From Candidatus Poribacteria bacterium (GTDB lineage: Bacteria; Poribacteria; WGA-4E; PCPOR2b), in contig JAPPKS010000031.1 of NCBI GenBank assembly GCA_028819845.1, positions 186,001 through 250,000 on the forward strand: DNA of 64,000 bases. The letters run 5' to 3'. The notes under the pieces were generated by a model. It did no database searches and was not told the DNA's origin. It saw nothing but the letters and a program-made list of their open reading frames with translations. Shown one piece after another: positions 25,767-36,147 of this stretch. Position numbers and translations under genes: made by a program. Numbering within the stretch: the first letter of the stretch is position 1; each line of letters begins with the position of its first letter.

Positions 25767-28700
25767 ATGTTTCGCCAAGTCCACAAGATTTTGGGGTTTA
25801 TGATACTCCTGTCCGTGGGGAATGGTCTAGCACAAGGCTCCGAGAACGTGCAACGCAAGTTTCATGTAGCGGAAAGGCCGGCAGCAGACAACCAACTTCT
25901 TAGCGACCGCGTTCTATCACTAGCCGCCGATTCACGCTATGTGTGGGTTGGAACAGATCGGGGTTTGAGTCGGTACGATAAACTGCGCGGCGAGTGGGAC
26001 AATTTTACCGTTAAAGACGGCTTGGCGCATAACACTGTGGTTTCCATCGCTCTAGACAGCGATTTGGCGTGGATTGGTACACGTGATGGTGTGAGTCGTT
26101 TTGACGTGCATACAAATACCTGGACACGCTACATGCCGCGTGATGGCTTGGCAGGGCGAATCATCTCCTGCGTCGCTGTGGATTCGAGATTCATCTGGTT
26201 TGGCACACCAAACGGACTGTCGCGCTACGACAAAGAGACGAATAGTTGGGCGCAGAAACGTGAAAAGGACGGACTTGCCGGGGACGCTGTGACGCGCATT
26301 ACCATTGATGAAGACTACATCTGGATTGGTACACGGAATGGGATCTCCAGATACGACAAACTCACCGATTCATGGAACAACTACGACAAAAACAGCGGTC
26401 TCGTTGACAACAGAGTGACGGCTATAGCCGCAGACGGAAATTTGGTTTGGTTCGGTACGGAAGAAAAAGGCCTCAGCCTCTATGACCGGCGGAATTCGGA
26501 TTTCGTCAGGACGTATACCAAAAAAGATCAGCTGGCGAGCGATCACATTAGGGCATTAGCAGCCGATGGGACATCACTGTGGTTAGGAACCGCCGATCGC
26601 GGTGTACAGCGTTATATCTTATCTGTGAACACATGGCAGCAATACACGGTTTTAAATCCTGAAAAAACGGAAAATACGGCGCCAACTGGGTTAATTTCCA
26701 ATCACATAACGGCGATTGCACCTGACGGTAACATGGTGTGGTTCGGCACACACGAACATGGACTGGCGCGGCATGACTTGCTCAGTGGAACGTGGAAATT
26801 TTACGGCGAAGTAAAAGCGCTGAGCGACAACGATGTTAAAGATGTGGCTGTAACGGACGAATCGGTTTGGGTAGCGACGCGATTTGGATTGAATCAAGCA
26901 TCGTATCCGGAAGTTGCGGAGTTTTCGACTGGATGTGATTGGCGAACATTTCGTAAAGCGGACGGTTTGGCGGATAACTATATCACTTGTGTTTTGCAAG
27001 TGGAAGAAGACGTTTGGGTCGGTACGCCGAGTGGTTTGGGGTTGCGGCATGGAGACGAGGGTGAGTGGGTGTTTTTTTCGACGAAAGATGGACTTCCGCA
27101 TGACTTCGTGACCTGCCTGGCGTGGCAACCGGCGGCCAGAGACACCGAGAAGCAGAATTCATGGGAAAGTCCGGGGAATGTGAAGGGGAAGACTGACGGC
27201 AGCACGCAATCAGGTTTTGATTCGCGTCTATGGATTGGGACAAAAGCCGGACTTTCGACATACGAACCGCAAAGCCGCCAATGGAATACGCATCCGTCGC
27301 CATTGCAAATTTCAGGTCGTGTTAGCGACATTGTATTCGGCGGTGATTTCGTCTGGATCGCCACGGAGTATGGACTTGTTTATTATGATGGGACCTCAGG
27401 TGAATCAGGAAAACTGACCGTCAAGGACGGTTTACCTGCAGACATGATTAACACGGCTGCTATAGGCAATCGGTCTATATGGGTTGGCACACTGTCGGGC
27501 TTATCACAGTTGAGCAAATCATCATTCAAAACTCGTTCGCACGCGTCCGCCACGCACTTACCGCGTTCAAACGTCAGGGCGGTTGCCGTTGATGGCAAAG
27601 ACGTCTGGGTTGGAACTCCGTCTGGTTTGTATTGCGTTGCTGGCGATGCATTTACACATTACACACGCGAGAGCACCGATGGCGGGCTTGTTAGCGATAA
27701 TGTTAAAGCTATTGAGATCAACGGCGGCAAAGTTTGGGTCGGTACCACTGCGGGCTTTAGTGTCTTGGATAAGCATGGAAAGAAATGGTCGAAACATGCA
27801 GCTGCGGCAACCACAGAAGTGCTGCGATCCAATTGGGTAAGCAAGCTCACCGAGGATGGAACTGACATTTGGTTCGGCAATTGGAATGACTCTGCAGATG
27901 GCGCCATTGTAAAGTACGATAGACGAACAGATACCTTTCAATTCTTCGACAAAGATGACCTACCATTGAAACCCGCCGGCCGACCGATTACGCACATCCA
28001 CGTACTAACCGTGGGGGAAAATGGGGTTTGGGCCGGCACTAACGGAGGGCTGTTACGCTACGACAAAACGAAGGATTCATGGCGTCATTACACCGTGTAC
28101 GACGGTCTTCCGAACAATGAAGTCTGGAGTATCATCTTCGATTCGCCCTACGTATGGACAGCACATATTGGCGGCGTGGTTAGTCGATATTCGATGGCAA
28201 TGGATGAATGGACATCTTTCGAAATTTCGCCAAGCGAAACATGGAGCGGAGTCGGGTCCATGGCAGTTGACCCGCAATATGTTTGGGTCACGACGATGTG
28301 GGATGGGCTCAAGCGATACGAAAAATCAACGGGTACATGGACAAATGTCACGGAAGTACACGGTTTGGGTGATAACGAAGCGAACGATCTACTTGTTGAC
28401 GGTGAGCATGTCTGGGTCACGGGTTGGGGGGATGCCAGCCGATACAATCGGCGAACCGCGGAATGGAATGTCTTCAGCCGGTGGCGCGTGCTCTCCGGTC
28501 CGAATATTTACCTCAGTAGAGGTCTGAACGGAGTTTGGCTTGCATACCCATGGTTAAGTTGGGGCGATGCAATCGCCTCAAAATTTCACAATAAATCCGG
28601 TTCATGGACAACATTGAAAGTGCCGGAAATTGAAGGGGGCTATTTTGGACGTACCATGCAGGTTGTGGAATCCATTGACAGTGTTTGGTTCGCGGTGGAA

Positions 28701-29906
28701 TGGCTGGGATTGGCTCGATATAATAAAGCCTCAAACGACTGGACATTCTTCGATGAAAAAAATGGTCTTGCAAGCGGCGAGCTGCATGAGCACTCGATAG
28801 TCGTCGATGAAAACTATGTCTGGGTGGGAACGGCTGGTGGATTGGGTCGGTATGACATTGAGAGTGAGGTCTGGACGACTTTCACGCAGTCGCCATTAAC
28901 GCCGATTGGACGTGCTCCAAAAGTGTACGCCATTGCGGCTGAAGCGCGTTTTGTGTGGTTGGGAACCGCAAACGGCCTGCATCGGTATGACAAAGATACA
29001 GGCCGATGGTACTCCCCGCGACCAATGGGAAGACACGGTGAAATGGTGAATAATCCAAGCATCGCAAGTATTGCAATTGACGAAAAATATGTTTGGCTAG
29101 GTACTAACGAAGGTGTCTTGCGGTATGATAAGGCCGGAGACTACTGGGAAGTGTACACAGATGAAAACGGTCTTCCATCCAACGCTATCCGAAATGTGGC
29201 AGTCAAAAGCTACGAAGTGTGGATTGCGACGAATCATGGTGCCGCGGTATTCAACCGACTCTCAGACGATCCAAACACTTGGGAGCCGCACACACAGGAG
29301 CTGGAAATCAAAGGGATGCAAGATGTCAAAAAGTACGCACAGACGCTGTTGAGCAATGATGTCCGGTGCATCGGCGTCGGCGCTAGGTCTATATGGTTCG
29401 GTACGGACAAAGGCGCCTGCCGCTACGATAGAGAGAAAAAAACATGGAAACCCTTAATTGCAAATATTGCATCTTCATCACAAATTGCCGGATTCTCAGA
29501 GTCTCCCGCCCATCACACACCGAATATTGCCGACATCAGCGCAATCGCCGTTGATGAAGATTTTGTCTGGTTCGGCACCGAGCACGGCGCGATGAAGTAT
29601 CACCTAGAATCCGGGAAATTCGACACGTTCACTCAATCGGACGGTTTAGCGGGAAATATCGTTACGTGTATCGCTCTCAACGACGAGGAAATCTGGTTCG
29701 GATCGGCGAACGCGGGGGTCGCACGTATGGATAAAGCCACAGGTAAATGGCGCGTCTTTGACACAAGCCATGGTCTGCTCCACAATCGAGTGGAAGCCAT
29801 CGCGTTTGACGGGGACCAGCGGTGGTTCGGCACAGAGCTTGGACTGTGTCGGTATGATCCAAAAACCGAAACATGGACAAGTTATGCGGAGGGTTTCAAT
29901 CCTTGA
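25767..29906 (+). CDS. Exported Reg_prop beta-propeller repeat protein 2
   Basis: This 1379-residue protein starts at ATG 25767 (MFRQVHKILGF), 22 bases after the methyltransferase stop. A longer frame would run back into that gene. It has a Sec signal peptide ending near LAQGSE. It is built from about thirty blades like those in paralogue 1 (for example WVGTDRGLSRYDK, WIGTRDGVSRFD, WFGTEHGAMKY). The mid-protein variant blade (FGNWNDSADGAIVKYD) and the C-terminal linker (SDDPNTWEPHTQ, then KKYAQTLL) align with the same positions in the other two paralogues, showing whole-gene duplication. An extra 40-residue low-complexity loop is inserted near residues 455-485 (EKQNSWESPGNVKGK). No catalytic domain is attached. 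Confidence 0.9.
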   Translation: MFRQVHKILGFMILLSVGNGLAQGSENVQRKFHVAERPAADNQLLSDRVLSLAADSRYVWVGTDRGLSRYDKLRGEWDNFTVKDGLAHNTVVSIALDSDLAWIGTRDGVSRFDVHTNTWTRYMPRDGLAGRIISCVAVDSRFIWFGTPNGLSRYDKETNSWAQKREKDGLAGDAVTRITIDEDYIWIGTRNGISRYDKLTDSWNNYDKNSGLVDNRVTAIAADGNLVWFGTEEKGLSLYDRRNSDFVRTYTKKDQLASDHIRALAADGTSLWLGTADRGVQRYILSVNTWQQYTVLNPEKTENTAPTGLISNHITAIAPDGNMVWFGTHEHGLARHDLLSGTWKFYGEVKALSDNDVKDVAVTDESVWVATRFGLNQASYPEVAEFSTGCDWRTFRKADGLADNYITCVLQVEEDVWVGTPSGLGLRHGDEGEWVFFSTKDGLPHDFVTCLAWQPAARDTEKQNSWESPGNVKGKTDGSTQSGFDSRLWIGTKAGLSTYEPQSRQWNTHPSPLQISGRVSDIVFGGDFVWIATEYGLVYYDGTSGESGKLTVKDGLPADMINTAAIGNRSIWVGTLSGLSQLSKSSFKTRSHASATHLPRSNVRAVAVDGKDVWVGTPSGLYCVAGDAFTHYTRESTDGGLVSDNVKAIEINGGKVWVGTTAGFSVLDKHGKKWSKHAAAATTEVLRSNWVSKLTEDGTDIWFGNWNDSADGAIVKYDRRTDTFQFFDKDDLPLKPAGRPITHIHVLTVGENGVWAGTNGGLLRYDKTKDSWRHYTVYDGLPNNEVWSIIFDSPYVWTAHIGGVVSRYSMAMDEWTSFEISPSETWSGVGSMAVDPQYVWVTTMWDGLKRYEKSTGTWTNVTEVHGLGDNEANDLLVDGEHVWVTGWGDASRYNRRTAEWNVFSRWRVLSGPNIYLSRGLNGVWLAYPWLSWGDAIASKFHNKSGSWTTLKVPEIEGGYFGRTMQVVESIDSVWFAVEWLGLARYNKASNDWTFFDEKNGLASGELHEHSIVVDENYVWVGTAGGLGRYDIESEVWTTFTQSPLTPIGRAPKVYAIAAEARFVWLGTANGLHRYDKDTGRWYSPRPMGRHGEMVNNPSIASIAIDEKYVWLGTNEGVLRYDKAGDYWEVYTDENGLPSNAIRNVAVKSYEVWIATNHGAAVFNRLSDDPNTWEPHTQELEIKGMQDVKKYAQTLLSNDVRCIGVGARSIWFGTDKGACRYDREKKTWKPLIANIASSSQIAGFSESPAHHTPNIADISAIAVDEDFVWFGTEHGAMKYHLESGKFDTFTQSDGLAGNIVTCIALNDEEIWFGSANAGVARMDKATGKWRVFDTSHGLLHNRVEAIAFDGDQRWFGTELGLCRYDPKTETWTSYAEGFNP

Positions 29907-29939
29907 CGGTCCAAGGATTTCCAGCAGAGAAATGACAAT

Positions 29940-32900
29940 ATGAAGAAACAGGTGAAATGCACCATACAGATTTTGCATTACTTATTGCTAATCTCCCTGA
30001 TCGGGAGCGGTTTGGCTCAGCTTAACTCACAGGACGAAAAATCGGCTGTTCTTGAGGAATCGGCCCTTGCCCAACTGGCATCAGAAAATACGTTGGTGAG
30101 CGATAACATCCGCTGCGTTTCAACTTCAGCCGACTACGTTTGGGTAGCAACAGACCGAGGCGTCAGCATCTACCATAAGGCGGATAGCCGCTGGACGAAG
30201 TTAGATTGGGAAGACGGTTTAGTCTCGGACGATGTCACAGCGTTGTCCGCCGATCGAGAGTTTCTCTGGGTAGGTACAACTCTGGGAATCAGCCTATACA
30301 ACATAGAGAATGGCAGTTTGACGAAGTTTCAACGGCGCGACGGTTTAGCAAGCAACAAAGTCACCGCAATCGCTGTGGACGGAAATTACACCTGGGTCGG
30401 TACGGAGTCCGGTATTTCGCGTTATGATAAGACAACGGGTACATGGGCATTACAACGTGAGAAAGACAAAGATCGGTTTAACTCCATTACCGCAATTGCT
30501 GTGGAATCGGAGTATGTTTGGTTTGGTACAGAAAATGGACTACGGCGATACGATAAGTTAAAAGACGCATGGAACGCATACACGAAAGAGGACGGGCTGG
30601 TGGAAAACCATGTCCGCTGTATTGCATTAAGCCCTGATTCTGTTTGGGTGGGAACAGAGAAATCGGGTGTGAGCAAATACAGTGTAGCCAACCAATCCTT
30701 CACCGAAAGCTATACGCGGACAGATCTATTGGAAAGCGATTTCATCAGGGCGATTGCCGTTGACGGCGACAATGTCTGGTTTGGTTCCGCGGACCGCGGT
30801 ATTCGTCGGTTTATTTCAACGGTGAATACTTGGTTTAAGTACACGACTGGCAAGGGTTTAGTTAGCGACCACATTTCTTGGCTGCATGTTGATGGCGGTC
30901 ACATTTGGATCGGCACCTACGAGTTCGGTTTGGGTCAATTCGATAAAACGAACGATGGCTGGACATGGTATTCAAAGCGAGATTCGCTGGTGTCCAATCA
31001 GATCAAATCCGTCGTATCAACTGAGAAGGCACTCTGGATTGGTACGAATAAAGGCTTAAGTCGCTATGCACCTCAAAAAAAGTCGTGGAAAACGTTCACG
31101 AAGGCAGATGGTTTAGTAACAAATTATATTACGCATCTGACGAAGGGTGTGGATAATAGCACGATATGGGTCGGGACGCCACTGGGGTTAGGGGCACTAG
31201 TCGGAAAACAGTGGAGATTCTATACGGAAAGGCATGGACTGGCAAATGATTACGTTACCGGTATCAGTGCGGTTCCCGGTAAGATTTGGGTTGCGACCAA
31301 GGGGGGAGTGAGTTCTTTTTCCGTAACCGCAAACCGGGAAACTGGGATTGAACAGACTAGCGCATCAACAATTGGGCAAGACTCACCGCACGTTTCATCC
31401 GGCGTCACCCTTTATGATTCACAAACGTATCTTACAAGCAAGTGGGTAACCGCCGTGCTGGTGATTGGGCAAAATGTGTGGGCGGGCACAACAGATGGGC
31501 TGTACCGGATAAACGATGAAACAGGTGAATTTGAGCCCGTTCTGGAAGTTAGGAATTATGTTAACGCACTTTCCTCTAGTGTTGATAGGCAATTGCTGGT
31601 TGGCACGCGAAACGGCTTGTGGATCATAGGTGGCGAAAAGTCATCACATATCACGGAGGGATTGCCGAACTTGAATGTCAGGAGCGTCGCGGAAGACAAC
31701 GGTACCATCTGGGTAGGAACTCCGGGCGGTGTTGCGCGTCTGAATGACGGAAGCGTTAATCAGGTTATTACGATGCAGGCTGCCGGTTTGCTTCACGATA
31801 ATGTACGGAGCATTGTGGTCTCGGATCAGCAGGTTTATTTCGGTACTGCCGCCGGTCTCGCTATCTATAACGTAGAGAAAAATCAGTGGGAACAATATAA
31901 ACCGTATTACGACACAGAAATCCTTAAAGAGGAGCAAATTCGTTGGATAGAGTTGGATGAGCACAATCTATGGGCTCTTAATTGGTCGTCTTCTCCGAAT
32001 GGCGCAATATTAAAATTCGATCGGCGTACTGAGACTTGGATCGAATACACGAAATACGCTCTGCCTCTCTCTTCAAATGTCCCGTTTATCACCGAAATTC
32101 ACCGCCTTGCGGTAGGTGAAGAGGATGTCTGGTTTGCCGCTGGAGACGGCGGCGTACTTCGGTACAATAAAGCATCGGATACATGGACCCACATCACTAT
32201 GCCCACTGGGATACCGGGGCACCAAGCTATGCTAATCGAGCTTGACGGACCGAATGGCGTTTGGGTTTCATTCCAAGGCGGCATAGCAGGGAAGTACGAT
32301 ACGCGAACGCAGCAATGGGAGACCGTGAAGGTGACAGATTCTGGTGCAGGAACGCGCATTGAGGACATTGCTTGCACAAACGACTACGTCTGGTTCGCTA
32401 CAAATAGCGCAGGGGTCAGAAGATATGAACAAGCCACGCAAACCTGGAAATCGTACACAGAAGCGCAAGGTATGGCGTCGCGGTTTACTCCGTGGATTGA
32501 CGCGGACGGCGAAGGCGTGTGGACTAGCGGCGGTACTTCTTGGTCATGGGTCAGTGACCGCGGGGTACAAGGAGTGAGTTTCTATCGCCCAAAAGAAAAC
32601 AGTTGGACATTTTTTGACCGGAGAAACGGTTTGCGTGCAGAGGCGACCGGATACGGACAGGTTGGCAAAGATTATGTTTGGTGCTTTGGAGGGGAAGGAA
32701 TCAACAGATACCATAAAACAAGGAAATCTTGGACTTCCTTCAATTCGAGCGATGGTTTGATAGTCCATAATGTCCGTGCAGTCGCAAGAGACAGTGACGG
32801 TTTCTGGGTAGGTTCGGATGAAAGTGGTATCTGGAAGTATGCGCAAGCCTCTGGTGCATGGACAGTGTTCACTGTTGAGGACGGTTTGATTGATGGCAGC

Positions 32901-34022
32901 GTCCAACCTTACGCGCTCAAAGTTGGTCCGGAACATGTGTGGGTTGGAACGTCACAAGGATTAAGCCGATACGATAAGAGGAGGAGGACATGGATTTCGT
33001 TAATGAAGCCGGCCACATTGGCGGACCGCCGAGCCGTCTCTGTTGCTGCTGATAGCCAATTTGTATGGGTCGGAACACACCGCGGCTTGAGTCGATACGA
33101 CAAAAGGTACGACAGATGGAGACGTTTTAGGACTGAAGAGCAAGAAAACGAGGATAATGGAGACGATGAGGACGATAAAACTAAGCAAGAAAAAAGGAAC
33201 CAACTGGTGGACAACAGTGTCGTAGATCTATCTGTCGGTGTACGGTACGTTTGGATCGCGACTGAAGGCGGGGTGGGCCGGTACGACAAAATCGCTAATC
33301 GTTTTGAATCGTATACCCACGAGAACCAACTGCCGAGCGTCGATATCCGAGCGGTTGCAGAGAATGAAAGCGATGTGTGGATTGGGACGAAAAACGGTAT
33401 TGGCAAGCACAGTATTCTTTCGGAAGATCGAAATGCCTGGGAAACATTTAACACTGCGATTGAAATCCTGCCAACAGTGAAAGGTAAGTACGCTAAGAGC
33501 TTGGAAAATGATGACGTGCGATGCCTTGCAGTCGATGATTTTCGAGTTTGGGTCGGAACCAAAACGGGCGTGTCACTCTATGAAATTGAAAAAGGGACGT
33601 GGAGTACCTTTACTCAAAAGGACGGGTTGGCAAGTGACGAGGTAAGTTGTATTACTTTTGACGGGGGGCGCGTATGGTTTGGAAGCGGGCGCGGTGTGAC
33701 AGTTTATGATACGGAAAATGATACTTGGAAGGTTCTTACGGAAGCGGATGGGTTGGGTTCAAATCTAATCACGTCAATTGCAAATCACCGGAGCCAAATC
33801 TGGTTTGGCACATTCGATAGTGGAGCCACTGTGTATGACAAAATCACCGGAAAATTCACGACCTTCACCAAAGCTGATGGCCTTCCTCATAATGGCATCC
33901 TGTCGATCGCGGCTGACGGTAACTGTCTCTGGTTCGGCACACACGGCGGGTTGACCCGATACGATTCTTTAGCTGGGACGTGGACAGTCTATACTGAGCG
34001 ATTTGACTATGATGGGCTGTAG
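29940..34022 (+). CDS. Exported Reg_prop beta-propeller repeat protein 3
   Basis: This 1360-residue protein has a signal peptide (MKKQVKCTIQILHYLLLISL, cleavage after GLAQ). It is made of the same 43-residue blades as paralogues 1 and 2 (WVGTTLGISLYN, WIGTNKGLSRY, WFGTHGGLTRYD). The shared variant blade reads LNWSSSPNGAILKFDRRT and the C-terminal linker SEDRNAWETF then GKYAKSLE. A strongly charged loop (about residues 1065-1085, with NEDNGDDEDDKTKQEK) is unique to this copy. It begins 33 bases after paralogue 2 and is followed 37 bases later by the barrel-like protein gene. Confidence 0.9.
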   Translation: MKKQVKCTIQILHYLLLISLIGSGLAQLNSQDEKSAVLEESALAQLASENTLVSDNIRCVSTSADYVWVATDRGVSIYHKADSRWTKLDWEDGLVSDDVTALSADREFLWVGTTLGISLYNIENGSLTKFQRRDGLASNKVTAIAVDGNYTWVGTESGISRYDKTTGTWALQREKDKDRFNSITAIAVESEYVWFGTENGLRRYDKLKDAWNAYTKEDGLVENHVRCIALSPDSVWVGTEKSGVSKYSVANQSFTESYTRTDLLESDFIRAIAVDGDNVWFGSADRGIRRFISTVNTWFKYTTGKGLVSDHISWLHVDGGHIWIGTYEFGLGQFDKTNDGWTWYSKRDSLVSNQIKSVVSTEKALWIGTNKGLSRYAPQKKSWKTFTKADGLVTNYITHLTKGVDNSTIWVGTPLGLGALVGKQWRFYTERHGLANDYVTGISAVPGKIWVATKGGVSSFSVTANRETGIEQTSASTIGQDSPHVSSGVTLYDSQTYLTSKWVTAVLVIGQNVWAGTTDGLYRINDETGEFEPVLEVRNYVNALSSSVDRQLLVGTRNGLWIIGGEKSSHITEGLPNLNVRSVAEDNGTIWVGTPGGVARLNDGSVNQVITMQAAGLLHDNVRSIVVSDQQVYFGTAAGLAIYNVEKNQWEQYKPYYDTEILKEEQIRWIELDEHNLWALNWSSSPNGAILKFDRRTETWIEYTKYALPLSSNVPFITEIHRLAVGEEDVWFAAGDGGVLRYNKASDTWTHITMPTGIPGHQAMLIELDGPNGVWVSFQGGIAGKYDTRTQQWETVKVTDSGAGTRIEDIACTNDYVWFATNSAGVRRYEQATQTWKSYTEAQGMASRFTPWIDADGEGVWTSGGTSWSWVSDRGVQGVSFYRPKENSWTFFDRRNGLRAEATGYGQVGKDYVWCFGGEGINRYHKTRKSWTSFNSSDGLIVHNVRAVARDSDGFWVGSDESGIWKYAQASGAWTVFTVEDGLIDGSVQPYALKVGPEHVWVGTSQGLSRYDKRRRTWISLMKPATLADRRAVSVAADSQFVWVGTHRGLSRYDKRYDRWRRFRTEEQENEDNGDDEDDKTKQEKRNQLVDNSVVDLSVGVRYVWIATEGGVGRYDKIANRFESYTHENQLPSVDIRAVAENESDVWIGTKNGIGKHSILSEDRNAWETFNTAIEILPTVKGKYAKSLENDDVRCLAVDDFRVWVGTKTGVSLYEIEKGTWSTFTQKDGLASDEVSCITFDGGRVWFGSGRGVTVYDTENDTWKVLTEADGLGSNLITSIANHRSQIWFGTFDSGATVYDKITGKFTTFTKADGLPHNGILSIAADGNCLWFGTHGGLTRYDSLAGTWTVYTERFDYDGL

Positions 34023-34059
34023 AGCTTAATACACAATACACATTGAGGAAGTTAAGCAG

Positions 34060-36027
34060 ATGAGAATATGGAATTCAAATGCGAAGATTTCAAAGTTTAT
34101 CTTCTACAGCATGATGTTGTTTCTACTGTTCGGGACTACTGTCAACCGGGCGGCGGCGGAAGATGTGTACAGTCTATTCGGGAAACTATTCCTTTCAGGA
34201 CGCGTAGAATATGATTTCACGAATAAACGAGACTTTCTCGCGGACACAGAAGAGGATGCCGTCCGGCAAAACGAGTTTGATTTTGACCGAGTGTTTCGGC
34301 GCGGCTTCCACAGTGTCATGATTATTGAGGAAACTGCTGGCAACGTCAAGAACATCTTGAGTTTGGGAGAAGTGCCAACCACCTTTACGAAATTCACCTT
34401 TGATCAGATTGACCTCTCGGGTGTACGATGGGATGTCCGATCAGAGCGCACCGATTGGACGATATTGATGGTACCCGGTTTACTCAACCCAGTAATTGGC
34501 CAAGAAAATGTGCATGGATCGGGAATTGGTATACGGGAAGTAACGAAGTTTGGGAAGTCTAAGTTTGGAGCTTCGTGGTACTTCCGCGATACGCCTGTAT
34601 GGGCATTGGATTTGGAGACTAACTTTGCAAATTATGGTTTGAAGGCGGAAATTGCGGCGACTCCGAAAAGTGCATTGAGGAAAAACTTCAGTTCTCGATT
34701 TGACGCGACGACGACGGTGTTTAAGGCGTTCCGAACTGTTGGTGACACGATTTTCCAGGGTGAGGCCTTTCGCGTCGGTCCGCGATTCGATGCCTCTCGC
34801 TCTGTTGGGGATAACGACGATCAGGACCGATATAGCGATAACACAACGTTAGATCCGCCCTCATTGATTATTCCGGGCGATTTGGACAAGAATAACAACG
34901 GAACGTTCGATTACGAGGATGATATTCTACTGTTTGACGTTGATGAAGATTTTCTTGACGAAAGGGATCGGAATAACAACGGAATACGAGATGCGGAAGA
35001 GAACGATAGAGACCCAAATTACGAATTTGACGCTGGCCTGCGGGGGATGCGTCTTTTTATGAAACGCAAAACAATGCGCGGAAACACGTCCACTGACCTC
35101 GAAATCGGAATGCAATTCGAAAAAGATCTAATGGAAAGGGAATTTCAGCGCCCTTCAACAGCAACAAAGGCGTTCACCAATCTCGTCTACAAAGACAATC
35201 TCTCTCAGAATTCTGCTCTGGTGCTTGAGAACGAACTGAAGTTGGTGAGAGACCACATCCCAGATGAGACCTGGTACTTTGCGGGATTCTTGAGCGAGAC
35301 AGAGTGGCAACTCTACCGGGCTAATCCCAACGTGCAGAAATCTGAGGCGGAAGGCGGGTTGGCGTTTTTTAATGTAGATGGCGGCGTTGAAGTAGAGAAG
35401 CGGCGAATAGATCCGCTCTTGATGCAGGACGACGTAATCAATACAGCCAAAGTCACTTGGGAATATTCGGGTATAAAGCACATGGTCACGACTGGACGCG
35501 TCAAACTGCGATATAATTTGGATTTCAACCTTGACAACGAGCATTACGAGGTCGGCATCATCAAAACAAACTACCGAATGCGGCCATCCAAATCGCTTGA
35601 GATTACACCGATGTTCAAATACACGGTTCGCAACGGCTTTCAGATGGCAGAAGACCGTTTGGAACTTCTCCCATTGGCCGGGACAATCGAGGGTGAAGAG
35701 ATTACACGCAATTTGCGGCTGAATGTAATTGAAGCTGCAGATGTTCGTGACATGGCGGCAGCCTTTATTTTGAAAACCGTTTATCAGTTCACGAAGACTA
35801 TCAAGATCACGGGAGGCGGGCAGGTGTTACTCTTTAACGATATGCTTGAAGATGGAAACGATTTTGTTCGCCAAGCCATTCTAGCTGAAATGGAAAAGAG
35901 CTTTGTAGCTTACGAAAAGGAAATGTTTTTGCACATAGGTGCCAAATACATCGACCAACGCGCAAACGCGGACTTGAACGACGACAATTACATGGAAACA
36001 TTCGTGCGTGTATTCGGGAAGTTCTAG
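34060..36027 (+). CDS. Predicted outer-membrane beta-barrel-like protein with acidic Ca-binding-type repeats
   Basis: This 655-residue protein has a signal peptide (basic N-terminus, hydrophobic FIFYSMMLFLLFGTT, cleavage near AAAED). The rest alternates polar and aromatic residues in short strands, such as FLSGRVEYDFTN, FGASWYFRDTPVWALDLE and HMVTTGRVKLRYNLDF, as in porin-type barrels. In the middle (about residues 270-320) are two acidic elements, DLDKNNNGTFDYEDD and DRNNNGIRDAEEND, which look like thrombospondin-3/EF-hand-type calcium loops. I do not recognise a named family. Its place 37 bases after propeller 3 suggests it is the membrane partner or export channel for the propellers, which is inference. 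Confidence 0.7.
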   Translation: MRIWNSNAKISKFIFYSMMLFLLFGTTVNRAAAEDVYSLFGKLFLSGRVEYDFTNKRDFLADTEEDAVRQNEFDFDRVFRRGFHSVMIIEETAGNVKNILSLGEVPTTFTKFTFDQIDLSGVRWDVRSERTDWTILMVPGLLNPVIGQENVHGSGIGIREVTKFGKSKFGASWYFRDTPVWALDLETNFANYGLKAEIAATPKSALRKNFSSRFDATTTVFKAFRTVGDTIFQGEAFRVGPRFDASRSVGDNDDQDRYSDNTTLDPPSLIIPGDLDKNNNGTFDYEDDILLFDVDEDFLDERDRNNNGIRDAEENDRDPNYEFDAGLRGMRLFMKRKTMRGNTSTDLEIGMQFEKDLMEREFQRPSTATKAFTNLVYKDNLSQNSALVLENELKLVRDHIPDETWYFAGFLSETEWQLYRANPNVQKSEAEGGLAFFNVDGGVEVEKRRIDPLLMQDDVINTAKVTWEYSGIKHMVTTGRVKLRYNLDFNLDNEHYEVGIIKTNYRMRPSKSLEITPMFKYTVRNGFQMAEDRLELLPLAGTIEGEEITRNLRLNVIEAADVRDMAAAFILKTVYQFTKTIKITGGGQVLLFNDMLEDGNDFVRQAILAEMEKSFVAYEKEMFLHIGAKYIDQRANADLNDDNYMETFVRVFGKF

Positions 36028-36147
36028 TTTGTGTTGGCGTTTCAGTTTCTATAGTCGACTCATTTTGCAATTACCCATTCTAGTTGCAATTTGGATTCGT
36101 CTGTGCCGCTGCAAAGGCATTTAATTTTTTTATATTTTAAATCTCAC

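Noticed and set aside
19927-34022. Hybrid two-component sensor kinases
   Set aside because: Only propeller blades are present. No histidine kinase, receiver, HTH or GGDEF motif was found to the C-terminus of any of the three proteins.
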